Under the pieces are notes generated by a model. That model did not search any database. It was given only the letters and a program-made list of their open reading frames with translations, and was not told the origin of the DNA. A stretch of 64,000 nt of DNA from positions 1 to 64,000 of the forward strand of contig JANBPT010000074.1 of the NCBI GenBank assembly GCA_027575765.1. Direction: 5' to 3'. The position numbers and the translations under genes are program-made. This DNA comes from Tieghemiomyces parasiticus. Taxonomy: Eukaryota > Kickxellomycota > Dimargaritomycetes > Dimargaritales > Dimargaritaceae. Below are positions 9,919 to 20,230 of this stretch, in pieces (the stretch's first letter is position 1; the number at the start of each line of letters is the position of its first letter).

Positions 9919-11768
9919 TTACCTACGCGATGGGGTCATGGTCGGGTGGGCGGAGTGAGTGCGAACGAGTTCCGAAGCCGTCCGCAGTTCGCCATCTGGT
10001 TGACCCGGGGGGGCGACGGCGGTGTCCCCGGGAGTCGTGGCCAATGTAAACCTAATTTCAGTTGGACCACAGCGGGCAGGGGGGGGGGTCACAGCCAAAG
10101 TAGAAGCGATATATTCCGCACCGAGTAAGTCGCATGTCGTGGGACCGGGGGAAGGGTCGGGCCAAAGGGGGGGGGGTGCTTTATTATTACGGACTGGTCC
10201 CTATTTAGCGCGGCTTCCCTACTCCAAGCGGAGTCCTCGCGCCTTCTTACCCTTCAATTTCGTAATCGACAGTCCGTGGGCCACTGTCAAAGGCATTCTG
10301 AACGCGTTCGAATGAGGTGACCACTTCGTCGTCCAGCAGGTCGTCACAGCCTAAATTGAATCAACAGGGGGGGGTGTATGATGTGGTGGCAAAGGTCGGA
10401 CCGTGATGGTTAGTGAGAGAATCGCGAGCCCAGCCCGATTGGGCCCATTATCCCCGAAAGGTCCGCCTTTCCGAGCCTAGCTACGCGTAACCCTACCGTC
10501 AAAATCAGTGTAGACGGGCTCGGTCACAGCGGTAGAGGATGGCGTGGCCCTGACTACGATTTGGAGTTGGTAAGGACGGGGGGCAGCGGCGGCAAGGGTT
10601 AGAGTGGATGGTTAATGGTATCAATCCGACAAGGTTACAGGGAGGGGGTGGGTGCGATCCTTTTCTTAACTCCGGGTCGCTAACTTACCGGGACCGGGAG
10701 CTGAGGCGCATGGCCGCGGGGGTAATGGAACGGGGCCACCGCCGGGTCGGCCGGGCGGCGAGGCCGTAGGGACGGGACCAGTATGGGCGGCGTAAAAGTA
10801 ATTTTCAGACGGTCGGTAGAGCTGACCAAGGGTCACGTCGGCATTGCCCTTGGACGGGATGCGGGCCACCTGGCGCAGGTATTTCTTGTCGTACAGGCAG
10901 TTTCCCAGACTGTTGCCAAACATGCGCAGGGCCCGTTTGAGCCCGTCGGTAACCGCCTCCTTCTTGGCCTGCCCAGGGATACGATGAGGGGGGAGGGAGG
11001 TGGGTATTAACGGGGTTAGTAGATCGGTGCCCGGAAAGGGTGGAGAGCTCAGGCTGCGGTATCACGCGGAGCGGGCCTTAGCTACCCGCCCTGGTCAATG
11101 GCCGGCGGACCTACCTTTTCGAAGGCAGCTGCCTTGCCTTTGGCGTTGTCGATGGAGCCGTAGCCGATATCCTAACCGAGGCGGTGTCCACGGGATGGAA
11201 AAGAGGGGAGAGGCGGCGGGTCAATGTCGCAATGCAGTGTCAGAGGAGACCTTAGCCGGCCCTAGCCATACGATACCGTCACGGACGCGTGGTATTGTGC
11301 GTGCTGGTCCACCTTACCTCGTGCATGGTACCATCCTTGAGGGTGACCCGGATCGTACACGACAGACCCAGACTGTACCGGCCGTCCGGACTGGCATCGC
11401 ACTGCGCGTGGTCACGGGGCGAGGAAGGTAAGAATATCAGTAGCGGTGAGTCTAAAAATTACCCGATGAGCTGGGTTGTTACCGACGCGAGGGTGGCCAT
11501 TACTTACAAAATCCACGTCGGTACTAACGATGCGTGAGGACCACCCGTTAAAGCCAAATATGGTATTGGCCAGGCTGATGGCGCGCCAGCCTTCCAGGTA
11601 AGTCAGGCGTGAGCCGCCGAACGCGGAGCGGGACTCGAGGAACTCAGGCGGAAGGTAGGAGGTCAGGGCGTGCTGGATACCGTGGCATTCGGTGCGGCCA
11701 AACTGCGTCGTTCCGAAGGCGGCCGACCCTTCTGCGCCGTTCGCAGGTCCATCCGGTGTGGGATTCAT
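9919..11768 (-). CDS. RAD52: RAD52 family recombination mediator
   Basis: Seven exons, complement(join(9919..10051, 10251..10350, 10497..10553, 10689..10968, 11115..11171, 11318..11401, 11508..11768)), give 323 residues with every phase matching. Rad52 binds and anneals single-stranded DNA and helps load Rad51 in homologous recombination. The conserved N-terminal ring-forming domain fills exons 1-4: [89 protein letters not shown]. Downstream is a proline-rich linker. Exons 5 and 6 encode an acidic patch ([10 protein letters not shown]), which could correspond to the RPA-binding acidic region of yeast Rad52. The protein is much shorter than yeast (about 470) or human (about 420) Rad52, mainly in the C-terminal half. 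The last exon is less certain because a donor-like GTAAAT overlaps the stop codon. Rad59 is less likely, since it lacks such a tail. Confidence 0.88.
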
Positions 11769-12540
11769 AAGGGTTCAGGACGCGGACGGCTTACCGGTGC
11801 GGGTGGGGAAGTGGGGCGCGACACGGTAGAATGGCGAGGTTATTAGGGACTGGTTGATGGATTTCGAAAAATAAAATAAAAATAACTACAAAATATATGC
11901 AAGTTAACAGGTTGCGAAGGTGGAGGCGAACGCGTGCACGGTTGACCGAATACATAGGGATGGATAGTAACGGGATAAAGCTGGAAAACTCAAGGACCGC
12001 GGACGAAACCAGGCCTACTGCGGCATCGGGATGGGAAAGGCGTAGGATGGGCACCGTCCACACCCCGACCTAGGCCTGCTTGGTCTTGGGGAGGCGGGCC
12101 GTAAATAACGGCCGAGGCCCTTTCCCATCCCGATGAATGCTCGTCACACGCTCACACCGGATCTCCATGCGACATCTTCAAACGCCATCTCTTCCCCCGC
12201 CCTCCCGTCGTCATGCTCCGGACCTTAACCGGTGCGTCAGAACACCCGTTGGCAGACACTGCGCACGGCTGCTGGAATCAAAAAAAAAACAGCAAACAAA
12301 GCCGACCAAAATGAGGGATTTGCTGGGGTTCAGCTAACATACCCCGCCCTCTGTACCTTTGTGCTCCCTCCCCCTGTCCAAATAATCACAGTTCGCCTAC
12401 CCACCTCGCCTGGGCTACGGCCGTCGGCTTCGTAAGTGGCCCTGGCCACGTCTACCTAAGCGTAGTGAGGTCCTTAATCCACTAGGTTCAGCCCTGTGTA
12501 TCATTCTGGTGGGCTACTTACACCTTACACAACGTCTACC
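11769..12540. other. Divergent promoter region between RAD52 and the Nudix gene
   Basis: This is the upstream space of RAD52 (-) and the next plus-strand gene. Frames are short and lack recognisable motifs. The true first exon of the Nudix gene may lie here, because its first recognised exon has no convincing in-frame ATG. Confidence 0.4.
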
Positions 12541-13997
12541 AACCCCTACGTGTCCATCGTATCGCGTGGCAGTATCATTGTGGCGGCACACCAACCCGGG
12601 TCGCGATCACCTGGCAGCAGCGACTACCGCATCCTCATGCTGAAACGGTAAGCTACAGGGCCAACTAAATACCCGGTTCGCAATGAGAGGGGGGGGAGCG
12701 ACCGGTCCGGAACTGGTCTAACCGTACGCTGTTTCTCCTCACCTCCGCCGGTACCCTCCCCGGTGCCTTTTCTCATGCCACGGCCGTTCCTTCGCGCGCG
12801 CGGGCGGGCTTCAGAATTAGCCGCCACCACTTCGCTGAAGCGTACGTGTTTCCAGGTAACGTAGCTAACCCTCGTCATTTCCCAAGGAAGCGACGCTACA
12901 TTGATATCTGGGAATCTCGCCCTAGGGCCCTGTTGAGTGTTCACCGGTCTGACTAGTGCCCCTTCCCCTTCAGCACGTCCTGCATCGGCCCAATTTCACG
13001 ACACTTGACTACAGGTGGTAACCTTGACCCGGCCGACTCGGACCACGCCACCTGGCAGAGTGTCCTACCTGACTCCACGTAAGCGTAACTGCAGGCTCGT
13101 CCTTCGCTACCTAGGGATACGCAGCGCATGCCAAACTAGCCCTCACCCATCACCGCGACAACTCATCCAACCCATACCATGCTCGGTGGAACGGGCGCAC
13201 GGCTCCTTCTCCACAGTATACCCCTCCCAGACGCCGAGGATCTGCCCTACCGTCTGGCCGGTCTGCGCGAGCTAACCGAAGAGTGTGGACTCGCTCTGGT
13301 CACCGACCGCCAGGCATCGCAAGGTGCTCCGGTGGCCCTCCCCGCTGCCGCCGCGGAAGCGCTGCAGCGGGTCGGGTTGGACGACGGCGCCGCGGCCTAT
13401 GCCCGCTGGCTCGGCTCTACGCCCTGGACCCCCGCCATACGGCACCTCCTGCCCTGGGCCCACTGGCTCACGCCCGAGGGGACACCCGCACGGTTCTCCA
13501 CCCGCTTCTACCTGATGGCCTACCCTGGCCCGCCGCCCGCGGTCCGGTTCAATCCTACCGAGGCCAGTGGGTCCCGTTGGTTGGCCCCTGCCGAGGCCCT
13601 CCACGAGTTTGCCGCGGGCAGGATGACGCTCTGGCCACCGCAGTGGACGATTCTGCATGACCTCCAGCAGTTTCCCACACTGGACGGACTGGTGGCCCAC
13701 GCCCGCACCCACCCGGTCCTCCCGATCCTCCCGCATTTCACGCGTGATCCCGCCACCAAACAACCCCTGGCGCTCCTCCCCGGGGACGAAGCCTACCCTC
13801 ACGCCGACTATAACGAGGGCGGGTCCGGGAAGGACCGCTCCCTGCAGGTGCGCATCATCCGGCCCACGGAACCCGTGCAGCACCGGTTACAGCTCACGCG
13901 GTCCCCCGAGGGCCAACTGACCAACATTACGCTCACCCGCAACATCAAGGTGGAGCCGTTCCGTTCTGATAACCGCGAAATGCAGCCAGCGCTGTAG
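12541..13997 (+). CDS. NUDT19-like Nudix hydrolase (CoA diphosphatase type); 5' end unresolved
   Basis: Recognised exons are join(<12541..12647, 12821..12855, 13015..13078, 13217..13997); all three junctions keep phase. They rebuild the NUDT19 pattern: GSIIVAA, DYRILMLKR, YVFPGGNLDPAD spanning exons 2/3, then after an insertion the Nudix helix RLAGLRELTEECGL with its metal-binding REx2EE glutamates. NUDT19-type family markers follow (LLPWAHWLTPEG, RFSTRFYLM, LPGDEAYP). Mammalian NUDT19 hydrolyses CoA and acyl-CoA esters in peroxisomes or mitochondria; the same chemistry is inferred here. The C-terminus ends in Pro-Ala-Leu and is not a convincing peroxisomal SKL-type signal. The frame before 12541 reaches a stop without an ATG, so a further upstream exon is expected, or the start lies at a non-obvious site. 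Donor at 12648 and acceptors are canonical. Confidence 0.78.
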
Positions 13998-15542
13998 GCT
14001 GTGGGCGAAGAATGGAGGTGCTCCAGTCGAAGGCTTTGGGGCCGACGCAAATATTGAGCCGTTGATTAAACGACCCATACCGAAGCTTAGTTACCCAGCA
14101 GGTGGTGAAGATGTAATTGGAGTTGGGGGGCCTGATCACGACGGTACCCCGACAATGGGTCCGCCCGGTGTAGGTGTAGCAGTTGCCCGCCGGGGCCCAT
14201 AGCTGATTTTTTTAAATCCGCGACCTATGGTGCTTAGGCGCTACGTGCCAATACGCTTATCCTGCCCTCGTCCTCCTCCCTTGACCATAGCGCCACCTAC
14301 CTAAGGGACACACGACGCTGTACGTTTCCAATCTGCGGATTACTATTGCACGCAGCAGTACCCCGCCGGCGGAGGCGGCGTACCTGAGATGAGGGGATAA
14401 TGGCGCAGGACACGGGTGTGGTCGAGGAGTCAGACCAGAGCTGTATCTCCTCTAATAACTGACGACCAGCCCTCCCCTTCCCTTTACCTCCCATTGTGAG
14501 AGGTTTACTTACTAGCGGCCAATTTCTAAGGCCGCCCCCACCGCTCCTTTGCAGCTTCCCCACACGCCTGCACTAGGGCGGACAGAGACAACCATTCCCT
14601 TCAGAATCCAAGTTACATGCTTAACCTCCCAGCTGTACGGAGGCCGGAGGCGACGCGACCGGCATGGAAAGGTTAATCGCCTCAGGCTACCGCGGGGGGC
14701 CAATCGCTCTCCCGCCCGCGAAACGACCATTAGACGCTATACATCTCTGTAGACTACCCCGCCTTCTAAAGAACGCCACAGGACCCTGGATTAATTTCCC
14801 ACCCCGCCACCTCGCATTAACTCACATCTAAAACTACCTGATCAGTCGCGTACATTAAACGGTACTGACACGCCGTAGTGCGTTGAACGCTGGTGCCTTC
14901 CCTCATCCATGAGGGAGAGCTGGGGGTTCGGCCCTCCAAGCCGTAGGAACATGACGCCACCACTATATCCGGCCCATGATCCTCCCGGCCCAGACATGGC
15001 GGCCGGTTGCCATCCAACCCGCTAAGGTTACCGCGAATCCTTTAAGCACCCTAATTTCCGTTTCAGTAGCCGGGCCCTGGGGACCAGAGCCCCCTAGTAG
15101 CGCGAAAACGCAGACCGAGGGCCGGCGATGAACCGCCCGACCCTCTGCAAAGAGGGGCTGGCTGGTGGTGAAGGAGTCCAAAATGCCCCTACAGCTATCG
15201 CTGCCTGCTGTGTGCAACCAATCATTTTCAGCCACCGCGACCAGTCGCGCGTGCCTTAATCCGTACCGCTTATATCTCCCCGCGCCCCCATCCAACCAAC
15301 ACCACTTGTAGCCCCTTCCCTCATACCAACCCCCCTCTCTTTCGCGCCCCGAAACTAAGGATTATTGCCAGCAACCTTCTGGGTCTTACCGTAACTCCCG
15401 CACTGGATCCCTTAACTAGCCCCCCCTCCTTTTTCTTTTGGTCTTGCCCCCCCCCCCTGGTGTCCGCCCATCTCTGCATCCCATCTCGCTCACCCCACCT
15501 TAAAGCACCACCACCCTCACCCCCAGATTACTCCACGCCATC
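13998..15542. other. Intergenic region with exon-like minus-strand blocks
   Basis: Minus-strand open blocks bounded by plausible splice sites occur at about 14205-13945 and 14475-14395. The first follows AAATCAG and encodes a Cys-containing stretch with NCYTYTGRTHC, FTTCW and LNICVG. The second ends before GTACGC. These two join in phase. Further possible blocks lie at about 14.5-15.3 kb, but I could not assemble a full frame with a start codon. It may be a spliced gene for a Cys-containing protein whose 3' end overlaps the Nudix gene, or chance. The last 100 b include the pyrimidine-rich leader of the next gene. Confidence 0.25.
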
Positions 15543-16211
15543 ATGTCCGGAATGGCCAGTCAAATGAGCAACATGGTGCTTGTCCTGGGACTTGTCCAAG
15601 TGGCCAAGTACCTCAACCTGGAGGACAGCCACCGCGCCCACATGGTCCTGACGGCCTTCGCCGTGGCTAATGCGAGCATCCTGCTGGGCAGCCTGTATCT
15701 GCGGTCGGTGATCCAGCGCAAGAACGATACCACGCCGCTCAAGCACAAGGAAGCGCCCAGCCTCGCCCAGCCCAACGGCCGCGAGGTCGAGACGACGGTG
15801 CGGGACTACGACCTGGCCGAGGCCGACAAGCAAATCAAGGGCGCGGTCATCACGGTGGCCATGCTGGGCTTTATGCACTACCAGTGGGGCTTCATCCAGC
15901 CATTGTTTTTGCAGACCATTCTTCCCGTCAAAACCTTCGTGACGTCCAACCTGGTGCGCATCCACCTGTTCAACCAGCCCGCCGAGGGTGCCCTGCAGCG
16001 CCCCTGGAAGGTGGAGAACCCCCTCGAGAAGCTGACCCAGGGCCTCGAGGCGCCCACCGCTGAGACTCCCGCGGCTGCCCCCAAGTTTGAGGAACTGGTC
16101 TCGTCCGAGGAGGACGACTCGGACTCGGAGGCCAGCAGCAGCGACGACGAAGCCTCCTCGTCGGGCGAGCAGATTTCTGACGCCGAGCCCGAGCCCAAGA
16201 AGGACAAATAA
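15543..16211 (+). CDS. PHO88: Pho88 / SND3 ER membrane targeting protein
   Basis: This is a single exon of 222 residues. Pho88 (SND3) is an ER membrane protein of the SRP-independent (SND) targeting route, first found through phosphate-transport phenotypes. The sequence shows the family layout: a short lumenal start, a first hydrophobic segment (SNMVLVLGLVQVAKYLNL), a second at AHMVLTAFAVANASILLGSLYL, then the charged cytosolic DYDLAEADKQIKGA block. A third hydrophobic segment follows (VITVAMLGFMHYQWGFIQPLF). After the conserved core the protein adds a tail of about 45 residues rich in Asp, Glu and Ser, ending in lysines, with many casein-kinase-2-like sites. The start follows a pyrimidine-rich leader (CATCATGT context) and no upstream in-frame ATG competes. 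Confidence 0.92.
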   Translation: MSGMASQMSNMVLVLGLVQVAKYLNLEDSHRAHMVLTAFAVANASILLGSLYLRSVIQRKNDTTPLKHKEAPSLAQPNGREVETTVRDYDLAEADKQIKGAVITVAMLGFMHYQWGFIQPLFLQTILPVKTFVTSNLVRIHLFNQPAEGALQRPWKVENPLEKLTQGLEAPTAETPAAAPKFEELVSSEEDDSDSEASSSDDEASSSGEQISDAEPEPKKDK

Positions 16212-17173
16212 AAGGGTGGGACCTTTGGCCCGCTTTTCCGCCTAGCATGCCTGTGGCCGCCGTTCCTTCTCCATTACGCCCAAAAGATTTTGTTTCAATC
16301 AATCCATTTTACTAGTGTCTCCCCATTCCTCTCACGTACGCCCATGCGAAGGCAAATAATGAAGAGACTATCAACTCGCTAAAAAAAAGCCATCCCCACC
16401 CCATAATATTAATTCCGATAGGGGTGATCTGGTAGCCCGCTTGGGTCAAACATGCCGGGCTAAGGTTAGGATTACGGGCCGCGCTCCCCCTACCACCGGG
16501 GCTCCCGCAATTTAGTAGCCCACTTGGTCGACCAGCCCCACCATCAACCAGCGGTGGCGGAGGCCCGTCAGGTCGGGGTGACGGGCGAATGAGAGCGTGG
16601 TCGTCTCTGCCTCACGGCGAATGACATGCCCCCCGTCCAAGGAGAAGGTTCGTTACCACTCGCCCATCTCCCTCCTGCAGCCATGTGTGCCATGGATACG
16701 CTAGCAGCCCTCGGCGCTCAACCACGCTAGCCTGGGCGTCGATGCTAATCAGTCTCCTCCCACCCAAGTGGCCCCTTCATTTTTTGGCACGGCCGGCGCC
16801 CCCCCCCCTCTGGCCTGCTTGCACACACACACATTCCCCCTCTAGTGCCACTGCTTTCCAAAGGCCCACCCGCCTGACCCACCCATAGTCTCGGCCACGG
16901 TGCCCTACCCAGCGCCTGCGCGCTCAGTCGCGCTCGTGGCTTTCAAGATCGACACCTCACATGGACGCCGCGGTACTTGGGAATACCTCTCTGGTCGCAA
17001 TCACCCACTCTGATTCTGCCCTGAAAGTCCTTGGCCCTACTCCACTTTCCGGCTTCCACCTTCTCACTTTGTACATTTCGGCCGGTTTCCGAGTCCACGT
17101 TGCCTCTCTCATTATTGATTATTGACCCATCCCCCTAACCTAATTCCTTTCCGCATACCCTACCTCCGTTGCC
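16212..17173. other. Intergenic region, promoter of the HSF gene
   Basis: No gene is recognised. The first 100 b are the likely SND3 3' UTR. The rest, rich in C and T near 17.0-17.17 kb, is the likely HSF promoter and leader. Short frames have no supporting features. Confidence 0.5.
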
Positions 17174-18571
17174 ATGACTCCACGTCGTCCCCAGCCGACC
17201 GACGAGTCGCCGGCCGTCCCGGCGTCCACATCCAGCGGCAGTCTGGTCAAGGCCGCCGGTCGGTCGTCCAAGGTTGGGGCCCAGCGATCCCCGTCGCTGC
17301 CGGCCTTTCTTAATAAGCTACACAGCATCGTCAACGACCCGGCTACAGACGCCCTGGTAGAGTGGGCCGAGGACGGCCGCTCCTTCTTTGTTAACCAGCC
17401 CGAGGATTTTGCCAAAGAGGTGCTCCCGCATTTCTTCAAGCACAGCAACTTTTCGAGTTTTGTCCGCCAACTCAACATGTACGGTTTCCACAAGATCCCG
17501 CACATCCAGCAGGGCAGCCTCCACGGCGACTCCGCCACCAGCCGTTGGGAGTTTAGCAACCCACACTTTCTACGCGACGACCCCACCGCCCTGCATCGTG
17601 TCACCCGCAAACGTGCTCGCGACGCGGACGAGGGTGAATCGGATGGCACCGACGTGGGCAAGCTACTCCAGGAACTGACCGCCATCCGTAAGCACCAGAT
17701 CGCCATCACCACCGAGCTCAAGTCACTCCAGGACAGCAACCAGCTGCTCTGGCAGGAGGCCGTCGCTGCCGAGGCCCGTCACAAGACCCACCAGGGCATC
17801 ATTGAGAACGTGCTGCGGTTCCTCGCCTCCCTCTTCGCCAGCCAGCGTCGCCGCGTCCAACTCACCCCGCGTAAGCGCCAGCTGCTGATCGAGGACGTCC
17901 CCGGGATCCCCCGGTGGATGCCCTCCGTTGCCGACGACCCGCCCACGCCTTCACCCCCAGCCCCGGCCGCGCCGTCGCCCCCGGGTGCGACAGCGGCCGC
18001 CCCCTCGGCCCCGTTCCTCGACCCCTCGCGCAGTACCGCCCTCCTCGAGTACATTACCGGACTCCTCGGCAACGACGGATCGGCTGCCCCGGCCACTACC
18101 ACCGCCAATACCTCCTGGCCCCTGGCATCGTCCCCAGTCGCGGCGTCCCCAGCCGTTCCCGAGGCCCTCTCCTCCCCGCCGGTGGTGACCGCCGCCCAGG
18201 CCGACGACCTGTACCGCACCCTTCTCGGCACCCCGGCCGACCTTGGTCCAGATTATTTGGGCCTTACGACCGACCTTCCCGCACCCGCCGACCTACTCAG
18301 CATGGCCGCCGTTGCTCCGCCACCTACGGCGGGAGTCCTCCCGCCCCTCGTGCAGTCGTCAGATGCCCTCCAACACACTGCCCGGAACGTGGGCGACATC
18401 ACCCAAGCCATCGATAGCTTGCACGCCGACTTGGAGACACTCACCCAGTACTGGGGGATCGACCCAAAAACCGGATCCTTTGACCCGTCTGCGCTTAATT
18501 TTACGGACGCCCTGAACCCGCCTGTCGGGGCCGGCGACCAGGGCGGCGCGGGTTCCCCGGACCTAACCTAA
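17174..18571 (+). CDS. HSF1: Heat shock transcription factor (HSF family)
   Basis: This is a single exon of 465 residues. The winged-helix HSF DNA-binding domain covers residues of about 39-150: SLPAFLNKLHSIV, the EWAEDGRSFFV strand, FAKEVLPHFFKHSNFSSFVR with its recognition helix, QLNMYGFHKIP, and WEFSNPHFLR. After a short linker comes a heptad-patterned HR-A/B trimerisation coiled coil (about 160-222, LLQELTAIRKHQIAITTELK onward). The C-terminal half is Pro/Ala/Thr-rich with acidic-hydrophobic patches, as expected of an activation region, and I see no obvious HR-C. HSFs bind nGAAn arrays and switch on chaperone genes; the Hsp70 gene 6 kb away belongs to a standard target class. A close relative such as Sfl1 or Skn7 is less likely: there is no response-regulator domain, and the DNA-binding domain fits HSF1 well. 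Confidence 0.92.
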   Translation: MTPRRPQPTDESPAVPASTSSGSLVKAAGRSSKVGAQRSPSLPAFLNKLHSIVNDPATDALVEWAEDGRSFFVNQPEDFAKEVLPHFFKHSNFSSFVRQLNMYGFHKIPHIQQGSLHGDSATSRWEFSNPHFLRDDPTALHRVTRKRARDADEGESDGTDVGKLLQELTAIRKHQIAITTELKSLQDSNQLLWQEAVAAEARHKTHQGIIENVLRFLASLFASQRRRVQLTPRKRQLLIEDVPGIPRWMPSVADDPPTPSPPAPAAPSPPGATAAAPSAPFLDPSRSTALLEYITGLLGNDGSAAPATTTANTSWPLASSPVAASPAVPEALSSPPVVTAAQADDLYRTLLGTPADLGPDYLGLTTDLPAPADLLSMAAVAPPPTAGVLPPLVQSSDALQHTARNVGDITQAIDSLHADLETLTQYWGIDPKTGSFDPSALNFTDALNPPVGAGDQGGAGSPDLT

Positions 18572-18637
18572 AAGCGTGCCGCACCCGTCCCTCCCATTTC
18601 AGTATACCCATTCCCCCCCCCCCCACTTAACCACTTG

Positions 18638-18643
18638 AATAAA
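18638..18643 (+). terminator. AATAAA polyadenylation signal for HSF
   Basis: A canonical AATAAA lies about 67 b after the HSF stop codon on the sense strand, after a run of cytosines. Confidence 0.45.
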
Positions 18644-18737
18644 CCCCCTGTACTATAGGACCACCCGCCAGTACATTAGCCTCCGCGTCGAAGCGGTTCC
18701 GGTCCTGCCCCCAGATCCTTGCTTGTCCATTTCAACC

Positions 18738-20230
18738 ATGACGCCGCCCAACACGATCGACCTGACACTGGACGCTAGTAAAGGCGCCGACCCGGTTCGT
18801 AAACCATCTTGCACACGGTGGGCGAAGGGATCAGTAGGAATGCACCAGTCCACCGACGTACTGGACTCTGCTAATCAACCACCCTGGTAGGTTGCGTATT
18901 TACTCACCCCCGCTCCCTTAATCTCCCTTTCCGCCCCCCCGCACACACAATATCTAGGTCGACGTGGCGATATGCCCGGTATGCGAGCTCCGCTTCGCGG
19001 CCACTGACGTGCCGGCCGCACGCCAAGACCACGTGAACGCCCACTTTGACTCGGACCCACTACCGCCGCCCAGACCCGCCCTGCCCGGCACCGCGGCCCC
19101 GGTATCCGCCTTGTTCGACGCCCTATCCATCCACGCCGCCACTACCAGTCCGCCCCGACCCTACCTGGCCCGACTGTGCGCAGCAACCACCCGCACGTAC
19201 AGCGGCACCCGGGCCGACATGACGTGGAGCTGCGGCTACCGCAACACGCAGTCATTACTCTCGACTTCTGGGACGATCCCGCCCGCCGTACGCGAACTCC
19301 AAGCCCTCATTGAGGCGGCCTGGGCCCAGGGTGAGTTACATAGCAGCCCTCAGACCAGATGATTGGACTTTCCCCCATTGAGGCCAGCCGGCCACCCGGT
19401 TGTTGCACTTTTGACGCCAAAGTGGGGGGGAGGGGGCTCGGCGTGGTGGTGGCCATTTAAATCGTAGATTAGTATCCCTCTCTTACCGAAAACTAAACAA
19501 GTATTATTCTGAATTGCTTCTGTCGACCACCGGATCCGGACCAGGCCACGATCCCATCGGCGCACGCCAGCTTAACTACCGCCTAGTGGGTACGAGTACA
19601 TGGATCGGACCTACCGAGGTGTACGGGGCCCTGCAGGTTCTGGGTGCCCGGTAAGTCTTCTCAGTCAACCAGAAAGCAAAAGTGCGGTATCTCACCAAGC
19701 TCCATCCCTAACCACTAATTCATCACCACGACGGACCTGGCCTACCTCCCCCCCCCCGAACCTCTACCAGCCCCCACCTGATCGATTTCCACCGCCCCAC
19801 GGGCCCAGGCCGTACCCACCCGGACCTGAGCCGCGTGGTGGAACTCTACTTTCTCGGTCTACTGACCAATCTGCCCGCGGACGGCCGGTCACTAAGCCCC
19901 TTGCTCGCTGCGCGTCAGCCCCAGGTCCGGGAACGAATGGAGGACGGGCCGCCTGTGCAAATCACCTCGCTTCCCCCGCTTTACCTGCAGCACGCGGGGC
20001 ACAGTCGGGCCGTACTGGGCTATGAACGGGCCGGAACCGGCCCGGTTAACCTTTTGGTCTACGACCCGATACGTCCCGTCGAGTTTTACAGCCGACAGAC
20101 CCCCGCCGAGCTACTGGCAGCGGTGCGGGTCCACCCGCGATCTTTAAGTGCCTTTGACCAGTACCAGTTGGTCATGGTCGGGTCGGAAGCCAACGACACG
20201 CACTCCTTACGCCTGTGTCAGATTCCATGA
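18738..20230 (+). CDS. ZUFSP/Mug105-type ubiquitin peptidase (family C78)
   Basis: Exons are join(18738..~18833, 18958..19330, 19545..19650, 19771..20230); the last three junctions keep phase exactly. The first donor is ambiguous: GTAGGA after 18833 gives 344 residues, GTTCGT after 18794 gives 331. A C2H2-like finger (CPVCELRF...H...H) comes first, then the C78 peptidase core. That core has DMTWSCGYRN with the catalytic Cys (about 124), a WIGPTEVY block, LIDFHRPTGPGRTHPDL, and PLYLQHAGHSR with the catalytic His (about 269). LLVYDP supplies the Asp (about 290). ZUFSP/ZUP1 cleaves K63-linked ubiquitin chains and acts in genome stability; fission yeast Mug105 is a short relative. Human ZUP1 has several zinc fingers plus MIU helices, whereas only one finger is kept here. 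The related UFM1 proteases (UFSP) share the fold but usually lack such a finger. Confidence 0.85.

Noticed and set aside
13272..13883. A 203-residue minus-strand frame opposite the Nudix exon
   Set aside because: It is an antisense shadow of a GC-rich coding exon. The sense strand carries the Nudix motif and family-specific blocks.
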